This document shows positions 8,184-16,191 of a stretch of DNA of 64,000 nt, piece by piece. Source of the DNA: SVEL01 sp045123575 (GTDB taxonomy: Bacteria > Bacillota > Clostridia > Lachnospirales > Lachnospiraceae); the NCBI GenBank assembly GCA_045123575.1, contig JBGVKG010000064.1, forward strand, positions 1-64,000, given 5' to 3'. The position numbers and the translations under genes were made by a program. Under the pieces are notes generated by a model. It saw only the letters and a list, made by a program, of their open reading frames with translations. It had not been told where the DNA came from and searched no databases. Numbering within the stretch: the stretch's first letter is position 1; every line of letters starts with the position of its first letter.

Positions 8184-8756
8184 CTACTTATTATTCTCCT
8201 TAAGCACATGCTTATTTTTATAAATATAGTCAACTAACGATATAATTGTAAGTGCTAATGATACCCATATTAGTATATCACCTAATATATTATATACAGG
8301 TACATCAATTGGGATAATATATTTCTGAACCAACCAGTTAATATCTAAAACTAACCAAACAGTTGTTATTATCTGAAATACTGTTTTAACCTTACCCCAC
8401 ATGCTAGCTGCAATTACTATTCCATTATCAGCCGCAATTATTCTAAATCCACTAATGATAAGTTCTCTTCCTACTATAATAATTATTATCCAAGCAGGTA
8501 TTCTATCGTGAAGACAAATCAACGCCGAACACACAAGCAACTTATCCGCTAAAGGATCCATAAATTTACCAAAATTTGTTACTAAATTGTATTTTCTGGC
8601 AAAATGACCATCAAGAGCATCTGTCACACTAGCTAACACAAATATAAGTGCTGCGATAAGTCTTCCCCATGCTCCTAGCGCATCTATCTCCATTGCTAAA
8701 ACAAAGAATGGTATCATTATTACTCTAATTGTTGTTAATTTGTTAGATAAATTCAT
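8184..8756 (-). CDS. pgsA: CDP-diacylglycerol-glycerol-3-phosphate 3-phosphatidyltransferase
   Basis: PgsA joins CDP-diacylglycerol and glycerol 3-phosphate to make phosphatidylglycerol phosphate, the committed step to phosphatidylglycerol. The CDP-alcohol phosphotransferase signature is complete: D46-x2-D49-G-x2-A53-R-x8-G63-x3-D67-x3-D71. Several hydrophobic helices fill the 190 residues. Its ATG overlaps the stop of rimO by 4 bases (ATGA), so translation is probably coupled. Confidence 0.96.
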   Translation of the reverse strand: MNLSNKLTTIRVIMIPFFVLAMEIDALGAWGRLIAALIFVLASVTDALDGHFARKYNLVTNFGKFMDPLADKLLVCSALICLHDRIPAWIIIIIVGRELIISGFRIIAADNGIVIAASMWGKVKTVFQIITTVWLVLDINWLVQKYIIPIDVPVYNILGDILIWVSLALTIISLVDYIYKNKHVLKENNK

Positions 8757-10126
8757 AATATCTCTCCTATCAAGTCATATTCATGTGCACCTATTATTTT
8801 TACCTTCACCAAATCTCCGCTGATGAATTCCTCTCCTGTATTGATAAATATACTTCCATCAATACCTGGTGCATCCATATAACCCCTGCCAACATATGCA
8901 GGTTCTCCTGCTATTTTACCTTCAATCATTACAAGAACTTCTTTGCCAATCATTTCCTCTGACTTATCGAAAACAATCTCCTGCTGAAGTTCCATAATAT
9001 CGTCTCGCCAATCAAGCTTAGTATCCTCATCTACCTGATTATCCATAGTAGCTGCTGGTGTACCTTCCTCTGGCGAATAAGTAAATACTCCAAGCCTATC
9101 GAACTCCATCTGATCTACAAATTCCATCATTTCCTCATGATGTTCCTCTGTTTCCCCTGGGAATCCTGTGATAAGCGTCGTTCTAAGAATAATATCTGGA
9201 ATACGTTCTCGCAATTTATTAACAATTGCTATCAATTCACTCTTAGTTGTTCTTCTGCCCATTCTTTTTAGAATATCATCCGAACAATGCTGTATTGGCA
9301 TATCTAAATAATTACATATCTTTTTCTCATTAGCCATAACATCGATAAGCTCATCATATATCTCCTCTGGATAACAATACATTATCCTAATCATCTTGAT
9401 TTCTCTTATCTTGCAAAGTTCCTTAAGTAAAATATGTAAAAATTTTTTGCCATAAATATCTAAACCGTAAATAGTAGTCTCCTGTGCAACAAGAATAAGT
9501 TCCTTTACACCAATAGATGCAAGATATTCTGCTTGTTGTACCAGTTTTTCCATAGGAACGCTTCTGTATTTTCCTCTAATCTTTGGAATGATGCAATATG
9601 TACAGAACTTATCACAACCTTCCGCAATCTTAAGATGAGCATAATAACCACCTGTAGTCACCATACGATTAGTATTTATCTCTGGCAATCTATTTAGGTC
9701 TAAAAATTGTTCTGTGTGCTTACCTGACAGAGTTTCTTTTACAACCTCTGCTATCTTGTCATAAGAAGATGTACCTACTACAGCATCAACTTCTGGTATC
9801 TCTTTTATAATCTCTTCTCTATATCTCTGTGCGAGGCACCCTGTTACTATAAGAGATTTCAAAGAACCGTCCACCTTATACTGAGCCATTTCTAAGATAG
9901 TATTGATACTTTCTTCTTTCGCATCATTAATAAAACAACAGGAATTCACTACTATAACATCAGCTTCTGATTCATCATTTGTAAATTGATAACCATCTGC
10001 CCCTAATATACCTAGCATTTCCTCTGTATCGACTAGATTCTTGTCGCATCCTAATGAAATAAACATTATCTGAGTCTTATTAGGAACCTCTGTATGCTTT
10101 GCAGTTTCCTCCAAACTAATCTTCAT
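8753..10126 (-). CDS. rimO: Ribosomal protein S12 methylthiotransferase
   Basis: RimO adds a methylthio group to an Asp of ribosomal protein S12 using two 4Fe-4S clusters. The N-terminal UPF0004 domain begins at SLGCDKNLVDTEEM, the RimO rather than MiaB form. Its three cluster cysteines are C27, one in NSCCF and one in TGCLAQ. The radical-SAM motif CDKFCTYC lies near residues 168-175, and a TRAM domain ends the protein. The first 20 residues extend beyond the usual start. An in-frame ATG at 10066 is possible, but it has no closer Shine-Dalgarno, and overlap with rpoZ by 11 bases favours the longer form. Confidence 0.95.
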   Translation of the reverse strand: MKISLEETAKHTEVPNKTQIMFISLGCDKNLVDTEEMLGILGADGYQFTNDESEADVIVVNSCCFINDAKEESINTILEMAQYKVDGSLKSLIVTGCLAQRYREEIIKEIPEVDAVVGTSSYDKIAEVVKETLSGKHTEQFLDLNRLPEINTNRMVTTGGYYAHLKIAEGCDKFCTYCIIPKIRGKYRSVPMEKLVQQAEYLASIGVKELILVAQETTIYGLDIYGKKFLHILLKELCKIREIKMIRIMYCYPEEIYDELIDVMANEKKICNYLDMPIQHCSDDILKRMGRRTTKSELIAIVNKLRERIPDIILRTTLITGFPGETEEHHEEMMEFVDQMEFDRLGVFTYSPEEGTPAATMDNQVDEDTKLDWRDDIMELQQEIVFDKSEEMIGKEVLVMIEGKIAGEPAYVGRGYMDAPGIDGSIFINTGEEFISGDLVKVKIIGAHEYDLIGEIL

Positions 10127-10352
10127 CGCTTACGATTTTAACCTTTCCGCTGTTAAGCTCCTCTATAGCTATTGAAAGAGGCTTGTTATTCTTTACTGTT
10201 TTAACAAGTGGCTCCTCTCCTTGGATAATCTGTCTTGCTCTCTTAGCTGTAGCATACACAATAGAATATCTACTCTGTACAACTGGCTGCTCGCCTGGCT
10301 CTACCTCACTATTTACTACTGCCATAAGATCTGAATATGATGGATGTAACAT
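10116..10352 (-). CDS. rpoZ: RNA polymerase omega subunit
   Basis: The small omega subunit (78 residues) helps fold and assemble the beta-prime subunit. SRYSIVYATAKRARQI matches the conserved helix of the family, and PLSIAIEELNSGKVKI the C-terminal helix. It sits 2 bases after gmk and overlaps rimO by 11 bases. The gmk-rpoZ pair is conserved in Firmicutes and supports the call. Confidence 0.95.
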   Translation of the reverse strand: MLHPSYSDLMAVVNSEVEPGEQPVVQSRYSIVYATAKRARQIIQGEEPLVKTVKNNKPLSIAIEELNSGKVKIVSDED

Positions 10353-10354
10353 GT

Positions 10355-10987
10355 TTATTCTCCTTCCGAGAAGCGCTTAACATCTTCTCTAATAAAATTA
10401 ATATTTTCTATATTTCTACATACCTTTGACTTTTCCGACTGAATAAGTTGATGAAGTTCATCAACACATTCATCTAGTTTATCATTTATAAGAATGTAGT
10501 CATATTGCGGCATATATTTGGCTTCCTCAGCAGCTCTTCTCAAACGAGCCTCTATAGTAGCCATATCCTCTGTACCTCTGCCTATGAGACGATTTTTAAG
10601 TTCATCTGCAGAAGGTGGTGTTATAAAGATAAGCACTGTATCCGGTAGCTTTTCTTTAACCTGTAATGCACCTTGTAACTCTATTTCTAATATAACATCC
10701 TTGCCTTCGTTGAGCATCTGTTCAACATAAGCCTTAGGTGTGCCATAATAGTTACCAACATACTGAGCATATTCGATAAGTTCATTATTTTTAATCATCT
10801 CCTCGAATTGTTCCACAGTTTTATAAAAATATTCTCTACCTTCCTGCTCTCCTACTCTAGGAGCTCTAGAAGTTGCAGAAATACTTAAAGCATAATTATC
10901 ATACTTACTTAGCAACGCTTTCATTACTGTTCCTTTTCCTGCACCGGAAAAGCCTGAAACGATAGATAAAATACCTTTTCTACTCAT
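10355..10987 (-). CDS. gmk: Guanylate kinase
   Basis: Gmk phosphorylates GMP to GDP with ATP. The P-loop GFSGAGKGT lies at residues 10-18. The GMP-binding region ISATSRAPRVGEQEGREYF follows, and the lid region has RLIGRGTED. The length of 210 residues is normal for the family. The neighbours rpoZ and yicC give the standard order. In many relatives a small DUF370 (RemA) gene lies between yicC and gmk; here that gap holds only a non-coding, hairpin-rich spacer. Confidence 0.97.
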   Translation of the reverse strand: MSRKGILSIVSGFSGAGKGTVMKALLSKYDNYALSISATSRAPRVGEQEGREYFYKTVEQFEEMIKNNELIEYAQYVGNYYGTPKAYVEQMLNEGKDVILEIELQGALQVKEKLPDTVLIFITPPSADELKNRLIGRGTEDMATIEARLRRAAEEAKYMPQYDYILINDKLDECVDELHQLIQSEKSKVCRNIENINFIREDVKRFSEGE

Positions 10988-11157
10988 AATATTTACCTCT
11001 TATTAAAAATCCTTCGTTGCTGCTCCTATCTCGAAAAAAGCTTCGCTTTTTCTTTCGCTAGAGGACATTCGTCCTATTATTTAACTGCCAACATTATATT
11101 TCCGAATGCAAGTATTCGTCTCTATATTGTTGTCAGTTAAATAGCAGCTCCTCATTG
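10988..11157. other. Hairpin-rich spacer between yicC and gmk
   Basis: The 170 bases carry no convincing reading frame. A nested fold-back is visible: TATTTAACTGCCAACA (11078-11093) pairs with TGTTGTCAGTTAAATA (11128-11143) with one mismatch, and inside it CGAAT (11103-11107) pairs with ATTCG (11114-11118). A second small hairpin, GAAAAAAGC-TTCG-type, lies around 11034-11052. Function unknown; it may be a processed leader, a small RNA or a miniature repeat. Confidence 0.5.
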
Positions 11158-12036
11158 TTATTCTATATTTTGTATCTGTTCTCTTACTTTTTCAATCTCA
11201 GTTTTAAGGTCGATACCCTTATTTGTTACTTCAAGGTCATTTGCCTTAGATAAGATGGTATTAGCCTCTCTGTTCATCTCCTGTGCAAGGAAATCAAGTT
11301 TTCTACCGACATCCTCACCTGCCATCAAGTCATTTTTCATCTTAGTTACATGACTTCTTAAACGAACAAGTTCCTCGTCTACACACATCTTATCAGCAAA
11401 AAGTACGATTTCTGTTGCAATTCTCGACTCATCTATCTGTGTATTTCCAAGTAACTCAGTAACCTGCTTACGTATATTTACTCTGTATTCCTCAAAAACC
11501 TTAGGTGAACGAACTGATATATAATCTACGATACTCAACATATTATCAAGCTTTGTGGCCAAATCCTGTTTTAAATGCTCACCCTCTGATATACGAGACT
11601 CTACAAAACGTTCTAATGCACCATCTACAGCCTTTTGAACAAGTTTCCATAGCTCATCCTCATCCGTTTTATTGTCCTCCATTACAAGAACATCAGGACA
11701 TCTCATAAGCTTTGATGCCGTTGCATCATTCTCTATGCCAAACTGTTCACTAATACTCTTATAGTACGACATATATTCAGCAGCCAAATCACTATTATAT
11801 CTAAGACTTGCTTTATTCTGTGAAGTATCCTCAAATGATATATACATATCAATCTTTCCTCTTGAAGCATACTTCTTTATCTCTGCGCGAATAGCGCTGT
11901 CAAAAGCATTCAATATCTTAGGCATCTTCACATTTACATCAAGATATCTATGATTTACTGACTTAAGCTCCACTATTATTTTTTTGTCTAACTCAGACAC
12001 TTCAAAGCGTCCGAACCCCGTCATACTCTTTATCAT
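11158..12036 (-). CDS. yicC: YicC family endoribonuclease-like protein
   Basis: The 292-residue product begins with the family hallmark MIKSMTGFGR and ends with the DUF1732 region NREANTILSKANDLEVTNKG, close to the family's usual length. E. coli YicC has been described as an RNA-cleaving protein linked to decay of the small RNA RyhB. In Firmicutes its role is less clear, but it is nearly always beside gmk, as here. It heads a run of genes through pncC. No promoter stands out in the short gap to the polyamine operon terminator. Confidence 0.92.
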   Translation of the reverse strand: MIKSMTGFGRFEVSELDKKIIVELKSVNHRYLDVNVKMPKILNAFDSAIRAEIKKYASRGKIDMYISFEDTSQNKASLRYNSDLAAEYMSYYKSISEQFGIENDATASKLMRCPDVLVMEDNKTDEDELWKLVQKAVDGALERFVESRISEGEHLKQDLATKLDNMLSIVDYISVRSPKVFEEYRVNIRKQVTELLGNTQIDESRIATEIVLFADKMCVDEELVRLRSHVTKMKNDLMAGEDVGRKLDFLAQEMNREANTILSKANDLEVTNKGIDLKTEIEKVREQIQNIE

Positions 12037-12047
12037 ATCTTCATCCT

Positions 12048-12093
12048 ATAAAAAAATTGATTAGCTACAGTTTTACACTATAGCTAATCAATT
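12048..12093 (-). terminator. Intrinsic terminator of the potA-potB-potCD operon
   Basis: The perfect 13-base arms AATTGATTAGCTA (12055-12067) and TAGCTAATCAATT (12081-12093) are followed on the minus strand by a run of T. Confidence 0.9.
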
Positions 12094-12140
12094 ATAGCTC
12101 AAAATCACTAAAAAATCAACTTCTATTTGATTTCAAAGGC

Positions 12141-14006
12141 CTATTCACTGGCTGCTGCACCTACCATAGTCCAGTACTTGTCATACAGCATATCGCCATC
12201 CTGTCCAAGATAACTATATATAGTACATCTCTTGATTATATCTGAACTTGGGAACGCAACCTGATTTGCTCTTAGCTCCTCGTCCTCGATTAAATCCCAT
12301 GCCGCCACATTCGGAGTTGAATAACCAATATAATCAAAATTCATAAGTGCTATATCTGGTCTACATAAGAAATTGATCCATGCTTCTGCAGCCTCTTTAT
12401 TCTTGGAATCCTTTGGTATTACCCAGGCGTCTCCCCAGAAGTTAGAACCTTCATCAGGAACTATGTATTCCAAATCAGGATTTTCTTCTGCCATAAAAAT
12501 AGCTTCTCCAGAATATACAACAGCTAATGCCGCTGCATTCTTAATCATTTTATCTCTAACCTGATCTACAACATAAGCCTGAACCAATGGTTTTTGCTGT
12601 ATAAGAAGTTTTGTAGCCTCCAACAACTCATCCTCTTCCAAAGTGTTAATGCTGTGACCAAGATATAACAACGCTACACAGTAAGCATCTCTTACCGATG
12701 CCTGCATCAAAATCTGTCCGTCATATTTCTTATCAAAAAGTATGCTCCAGCTATTTACTTCCTCATCTACCATTGTCTTATTATAGACAATACCTACTGT
12801 ACCAAATGTATATGGCACAGCATATTTATTACCTGGATCATAGCTGTCAGCCTGCTCCATATAATCTTTACCAATATTCTTTATGTTAGGAATATTGTCA
12901 TAATTTACTTCTGCAAGCAAATTGTTTTGAATCATCTTCTCTATCATATAATCCGATGGACAGATTACATCATAGTTTCTTGCACCCTTGGCAACTATAG
13001 TGTACATTTCCTCATTTGTCTCAAACTCTTCGTAATGTACCTTATAGCCAGTTTCTTCCTCGAACATTTCTATAACCTCTGGGTCAATATACTCTCCCCA
13101 GTTATATACATATACATCACCGATATAATTTCTATCATCCTTAAGAAAATTATATGTAAATATAGTTGCAACAAACACTGCACATGCAGTAACAGCCACA
13201 GTTATCTTATTCTTGAAGATAAGCGTAGTAATTGACTTCTTCGACTTGTTGCTTGGACCATAATTTACAAGGAACAACAATACAAACACTGTAATAAAGA
13301 GCAATGTTGACAAAGCGTACATTTCTGGCTTTATGCCCTTTCTTACCTCTGTGTATATCTTTGTAGACAATGTATCAATACCTGAGCCTCTTGTAAAATG
13401 AGTAATAATAAAATCATCAAGAGACATAGTAAATGACATAAGGAATCCTGACAATATACCTGGCATAATCTCTGGTATAGTCACCTTGTAAAATGCCTGA
13501 AATGGTGTGGCACCTAAGTCCAAGGCAGCCTCGTACATATTGTTATCCATCTGATTAACCTTTGGCATTACATTTAGCACTACATAAGGTATGCAGAAGG
13601 TAACATGCGCAATAAGAACTGTTGCAAAGTTAAGTGATATACCCAAACCGACAAACAGCAGCATAAAAGCAAGTGCTGTAACTATCTCAGCATTAAGCAT
13701 TGGTATATTGGTAATGCTCACAATAACAGAACGGGTACTCTTTTTCATTTTGTTAATAGTAAGACATGCCAATGTTCCCAGCAATGTTGCTATAATAGAT
13801 GCTAACAACGCCAAAACAATAGTTGTTCTAAGAGCATTCATTATGGCGGCATTTTCAAAAAGCTCAGTATACCAACGAAGTGTAAACCCTTTCCAAGTTC
13901 CTAATATCTTCGAATCATTAAATGATGCCACAATAAGCACAAATATTGGAAGATACAGGAATAAAACTATAAGTCCGAGGTAAATTCTTTTAGCAGCATT
14001 TTTCAT
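12141..14006 (-). CDS. potC: Spermidine/putrescine ABC transporter permease-binding protein fusion (PotC-PotD)
   Basis: One 621-residue chain holds two parts usually made separately. Residues 1-255 are a PotC-type permease with six hydrophobic segments and the EAALDLGATPFQAFYKVTIP coupling loop that contacts PotA. A further membrane helix (about 268-285) follows. Residues about 295-621 form a PotD-type extracellular polyamine-binding domain that starts at VYVYNWGEYIDPEVI and includes CPSDYMIEKM and YTFGTVGIVYNK. The added helix returns the chain to the outside, so the binding domain is tethered to the channel and needs no lipoprotein anchor. The frame is uninterrupted and no separate potD follows. 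I believe such fusions exist in other Firmicutes. It abuts potB with a 1-base overlap. Confidence 0.93.
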   Translation of the reverse strand: MKNAAKRIYLGLIVLFLYLPIFVLIVASFNDSKILGTWKGFTLRWYTELFENAAIMNALRTTIVLALLASIIATLLGTLACLTINKMKKSTRSVIVSITNIPMLNAEIVTALAFMLLFVGLGISLNFATVLIAHVTFCIPYVVLNVMPKVNQMDNNMYEAALDLGATPFQAFYKVTIPEIMPGILSGFLMSFTMSLDDFIITHFTRGSGIDTLSTKIYTEVRKGIKPEMYALSTLLFITVFVLLFLVNYGPSNKSKKSITTLIFKNKITVAVTACAVFVATIFTYNFLKDDRNYIGDVYVYNWGEYIDPEVIEMFEEETGYKVHYEEFETNEEMYTIVAKGARNYDVICPSDYMIEKMIQNNLLAEVNYDNIPNIKNIGKDYMEQADSYDPGNKYAVPYTFGTVGIVYNKTMVDEEVNSWSILFDKKYDGQILMQASVRDAYCVALLYLGHSINTLEEDELLEATKLLIQQKPLVQAYVVDQVRDKMIKNAAALAVVYSGEAIFMAEENPDLEYIVPDEGSNFWGDAWVIPKDSKNKEAAEAWINFLCRPDIALMNFDYIGYSTPNVAAWDLIEDEELRANQVAFPSSDIIKRCTIYSYLGQDGDMLYDKYWTMVGAAASE

Positions 14007-14851
14007 TACTTCTTTACCTCCTTCTTTACAGCCTTAACACTTACGTCACTTTCTTCCTTGTCAGTAAACAGCATATTTATAACAATAAAAACCATAAGTA
14101 CAAGCGACAAACCTGCACCCAGATTAAGATTATCAGCCTTTACTGTTCTCTCTACCAGATTACCTATAAGAAGTAGCTTTCCACCACCTAATATATCTGA
14201 TATTACAAATGTTGTAAGTGAAGGTACAAATACCATAATTATACCACTGGCAATACCTGGCATACTAAGTGGGATAATTATCTTATACATGGTCTGCCAG
14301 AAGTTTGCGCCCAAATCTCTCGCAGCATTAATTACGTTATTATCTATCTTTACAAGTACATTATAAATAGGCAACACCATAAATGGCAGATAATCATATA
14401 CCATACCAAGTACAATTGCTGCTGGTGTATTGATAATGTTAAAATTTGTTATGCCAAATATAGCAAGGAAATTGTCAAGTACACCATTTATATCCAGTAT
14501 AGCTTGCCATGCATAAGTTCTAAGAAGGAAATTCATCCACATTGGAAGTATAAATATAAATACAATAAATCCATTCCTAGACATATTCATATTCCTAAGT
14601 ATAAGTGCCAATGGATACGCCAAAAGCAGGCACACCACTGTGCTGACAACAGCCAGTACCAGCGAAAGCCATAGCGCTTGATAATACTCAGGCTGTGTAA
14701 TAGCTGCAATATTATCCAATGTAAAATTGCCCTCTCTGTCAGTAAAACCATAATATCCTATAAACAGAAGAGGTATAATTATAAATGCCACTATCCAGAC
14801 AATATAAGGGCTGGATAATAACGCATTTTTTCTTCTTGCGTTTTTATTCAT
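14006..14851 (-). CDS. potB: Spermidine/putrescine ABC transporter permease PotB
   Basis: The 281-residue membrane protein has six predicted segments and the coupling motif NAARDLGANFWQTMYKIIIP, which fits PotB. It pairs with the PotC half of the downstream fusion to form the polyamine channel. It overlaps potA by 8 bases and the fusion gene by 1 base, a tight operon consistent with coupled translation. Confidence 0.95.
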   Translation of the reverse strand: MNKNARRKNALLSSPYIVWIVAFIIIPLLFIGYYGFTDREGNFTLDNIAAITQPEYYQALWLSLVLAVVSTVVCLLLAYPLALILRNMNMSRNGFIVFIFILPMWMNFLLRTYAWQAILDINGVLDNFLAIFGITNFNIINTPAAIVLGMVYDYLPFMVLPIYNVLVKIDNNVINAARDLGANFWQTMYKIIIPLSMPGIASGIIMVFVPSLTTFVISDILGGGKLLLIGNLVERTVKADNLNLGAGLSLVLMVFIVINMLFTDKEESDVSVKAVKKEVKK

Positions 14852-15917
14852 CTACTCCTACTGCCTCCTCGTCCTCTGACTCTGGTTTATTCATAATCTG
14901 AATATTAAATGGGTCAACCTTTATACCTACCTTAGTTCCAACAGGAGACATCTTTGTACTCTGTACAAGCCACTCATAGCCACCTGCCATAACCTCCATC
15001 TCATAATGAACACCTTTGAAAATAAGATGAGAAACTACACCATCTATATTTCCATTTCCAGGTTCAACAAGCTCAACATCCTCTGGACGAATAACTACGT
15101 CTACAGGCTTATTATTACCAAATCCCTTGTCAACACATCTAAACTTTGCACCAAGGAACTCAACAAGCTCATCCTCTATCATTATTCCAGGTATAATATT
15201 TGAATCACCAATAAAGTCAGCGACAAACGCATTTTCAGGTTCATTGTATATATTTTCAGGTGTACCAACCTGCTGTATGTAGCCTTGATTCATAACCACG
15301 ATAGTATCTGACATAGTCAGTGCCTCCTCCTGATCATGAGTTACATACACGAATGTAATACCAAGCTCATTTTTAAGTCTGATAAGCTCGTACTGCATAT
15401 CTTGTCTAAGCTTTAAATCAAGTGCTCCCAATGGCTCATCAAGCAACAATACCTTTGGCTCATTAACTATAGCTCTAGCTATAGCTATTCTTTGCTGCTG
15501 ACCACCACTTAAAGAGTCTGCCATTCTATTCTCAAATCCATCAAGATTAACAAGCTTTAAAGCATACTTAATCTTGTCATCTATATATGTCTTTGGCTTA
15601 TTCTTAATCTTAAGACCAAATGCTATATTCTCTGCAATAGTCATATGTGTAAATAACGCATACTTTTGAAATACAGTGTTAAGCTGTCTCTTATTTGGAG
15701 CAAGGTCTGTAATATCTTGTCCATCAAATACGACTCTGCCCTTATCTGGTGTCTCGAAACCACCTATAATTCTAAGTGTCGTAGTCTTACCACATCCCGA
15801 AGGACCAAGTAACGTAAGAAACTCGTTCTCTCTAATATATAAATTCAAATCATCCAAAATCATCTGTTTTCCATATGACTTGGTAATACCCTGTAAATCA
15901 ATAAGCTTATTTCCCAT
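14844..15917 (-). CDS. potA: Spermidine/putrescine ABC transporter ATPase PotA
   Basis: The ATP-binding subunit (357 residues) has Walker A GPSGCGKTT near residue 40, signature LSGGQQQR, Walker B VLLLDEP, the switch His in VTHDQEEA, and a C-terminal TOBE-like region. It energises polyamine import with PotB and PotC-PotD. The frame is open for 26 codons further upstream, but a GGAAG Shine-Dalgarno directly before the ATG at 15917 and the family start (MGNKLIDLQGITKSYG) favour this start. The 274-base gap to the divergent rqcH has an inverted-repeat operator candidate. Confidence 0.96.
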   Translation of the reverse strand: MGNKLIDLQGITKSYGKQMILDDLNLYIRENEFLTLLGPSGCGKTTTLRIIGGFETPDKGRVVFDGQDITDLAPNKRQLNTVFQKYALFTHMTIAENIAFGLKIKNKPKTYIDDKIKYALKLVNLDGFENRMADSLSGGQQQRIAIARAIVNEPKVLLLDEPLGALDLKLRQDMQYELIRLKNELGITFVYVTHDQEEALTMSDTIVVMNQGYIQQVGTPENIYNEPENAFVADFIGDSNIIPGIMIEDELVEFLGAKFRCVDKGFGNNKPVDVVIRPEDVELVEPGNGNIDGVVSHLIFKGVHYEMEVMAGGYEWLVQSTKMSPVGTKVGIKVDPFNIQIMNKPESEDEEAVGVDE

Positions 15918-16039
15918 CTCAAACTTCCTTTCTCTAACCATTCCAAACGCTTTAATACACTCATTTTGCTGTATCAAATCTTCACATATGGTCATTGTAC
16001 TAAATGAGTAGGCTCATGCGCGCTCCAAATCCCGGCACT

Positions 16040-16056
16040 TATTGTCTGTGACAATA
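16040..16056. promoter_or_regulatory. Operator-like inverted repeat between potA and rqcH
   Basis: TATTGTC-TGT-GACAATA is a perfect 7-base inverted repeat about 125 bases upstream of potA and 140 bases upstream of rqcH. It resembles a dimeric repressor site. The regulator is not in the window. Confidence 0.4.
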
Positions 16057-16191
16057 GAGCATACACGGTGATAATAACATAAAACTTCACAATAATAAAG
16101 CACATTTTTTAAAAGTTGGGACTTCTTGACTGATATGCCTTTTTTATGTTAATCTTAGCCATATATTTTTTATTATAGTGAGGATATAACA

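Noticed and set aside
12141..14006. Frameshift or assembly error joining potC and potD
   Set aside because: The frame is continuous, the linker helix makes topological sense, and no start signal for a separate potD is present.
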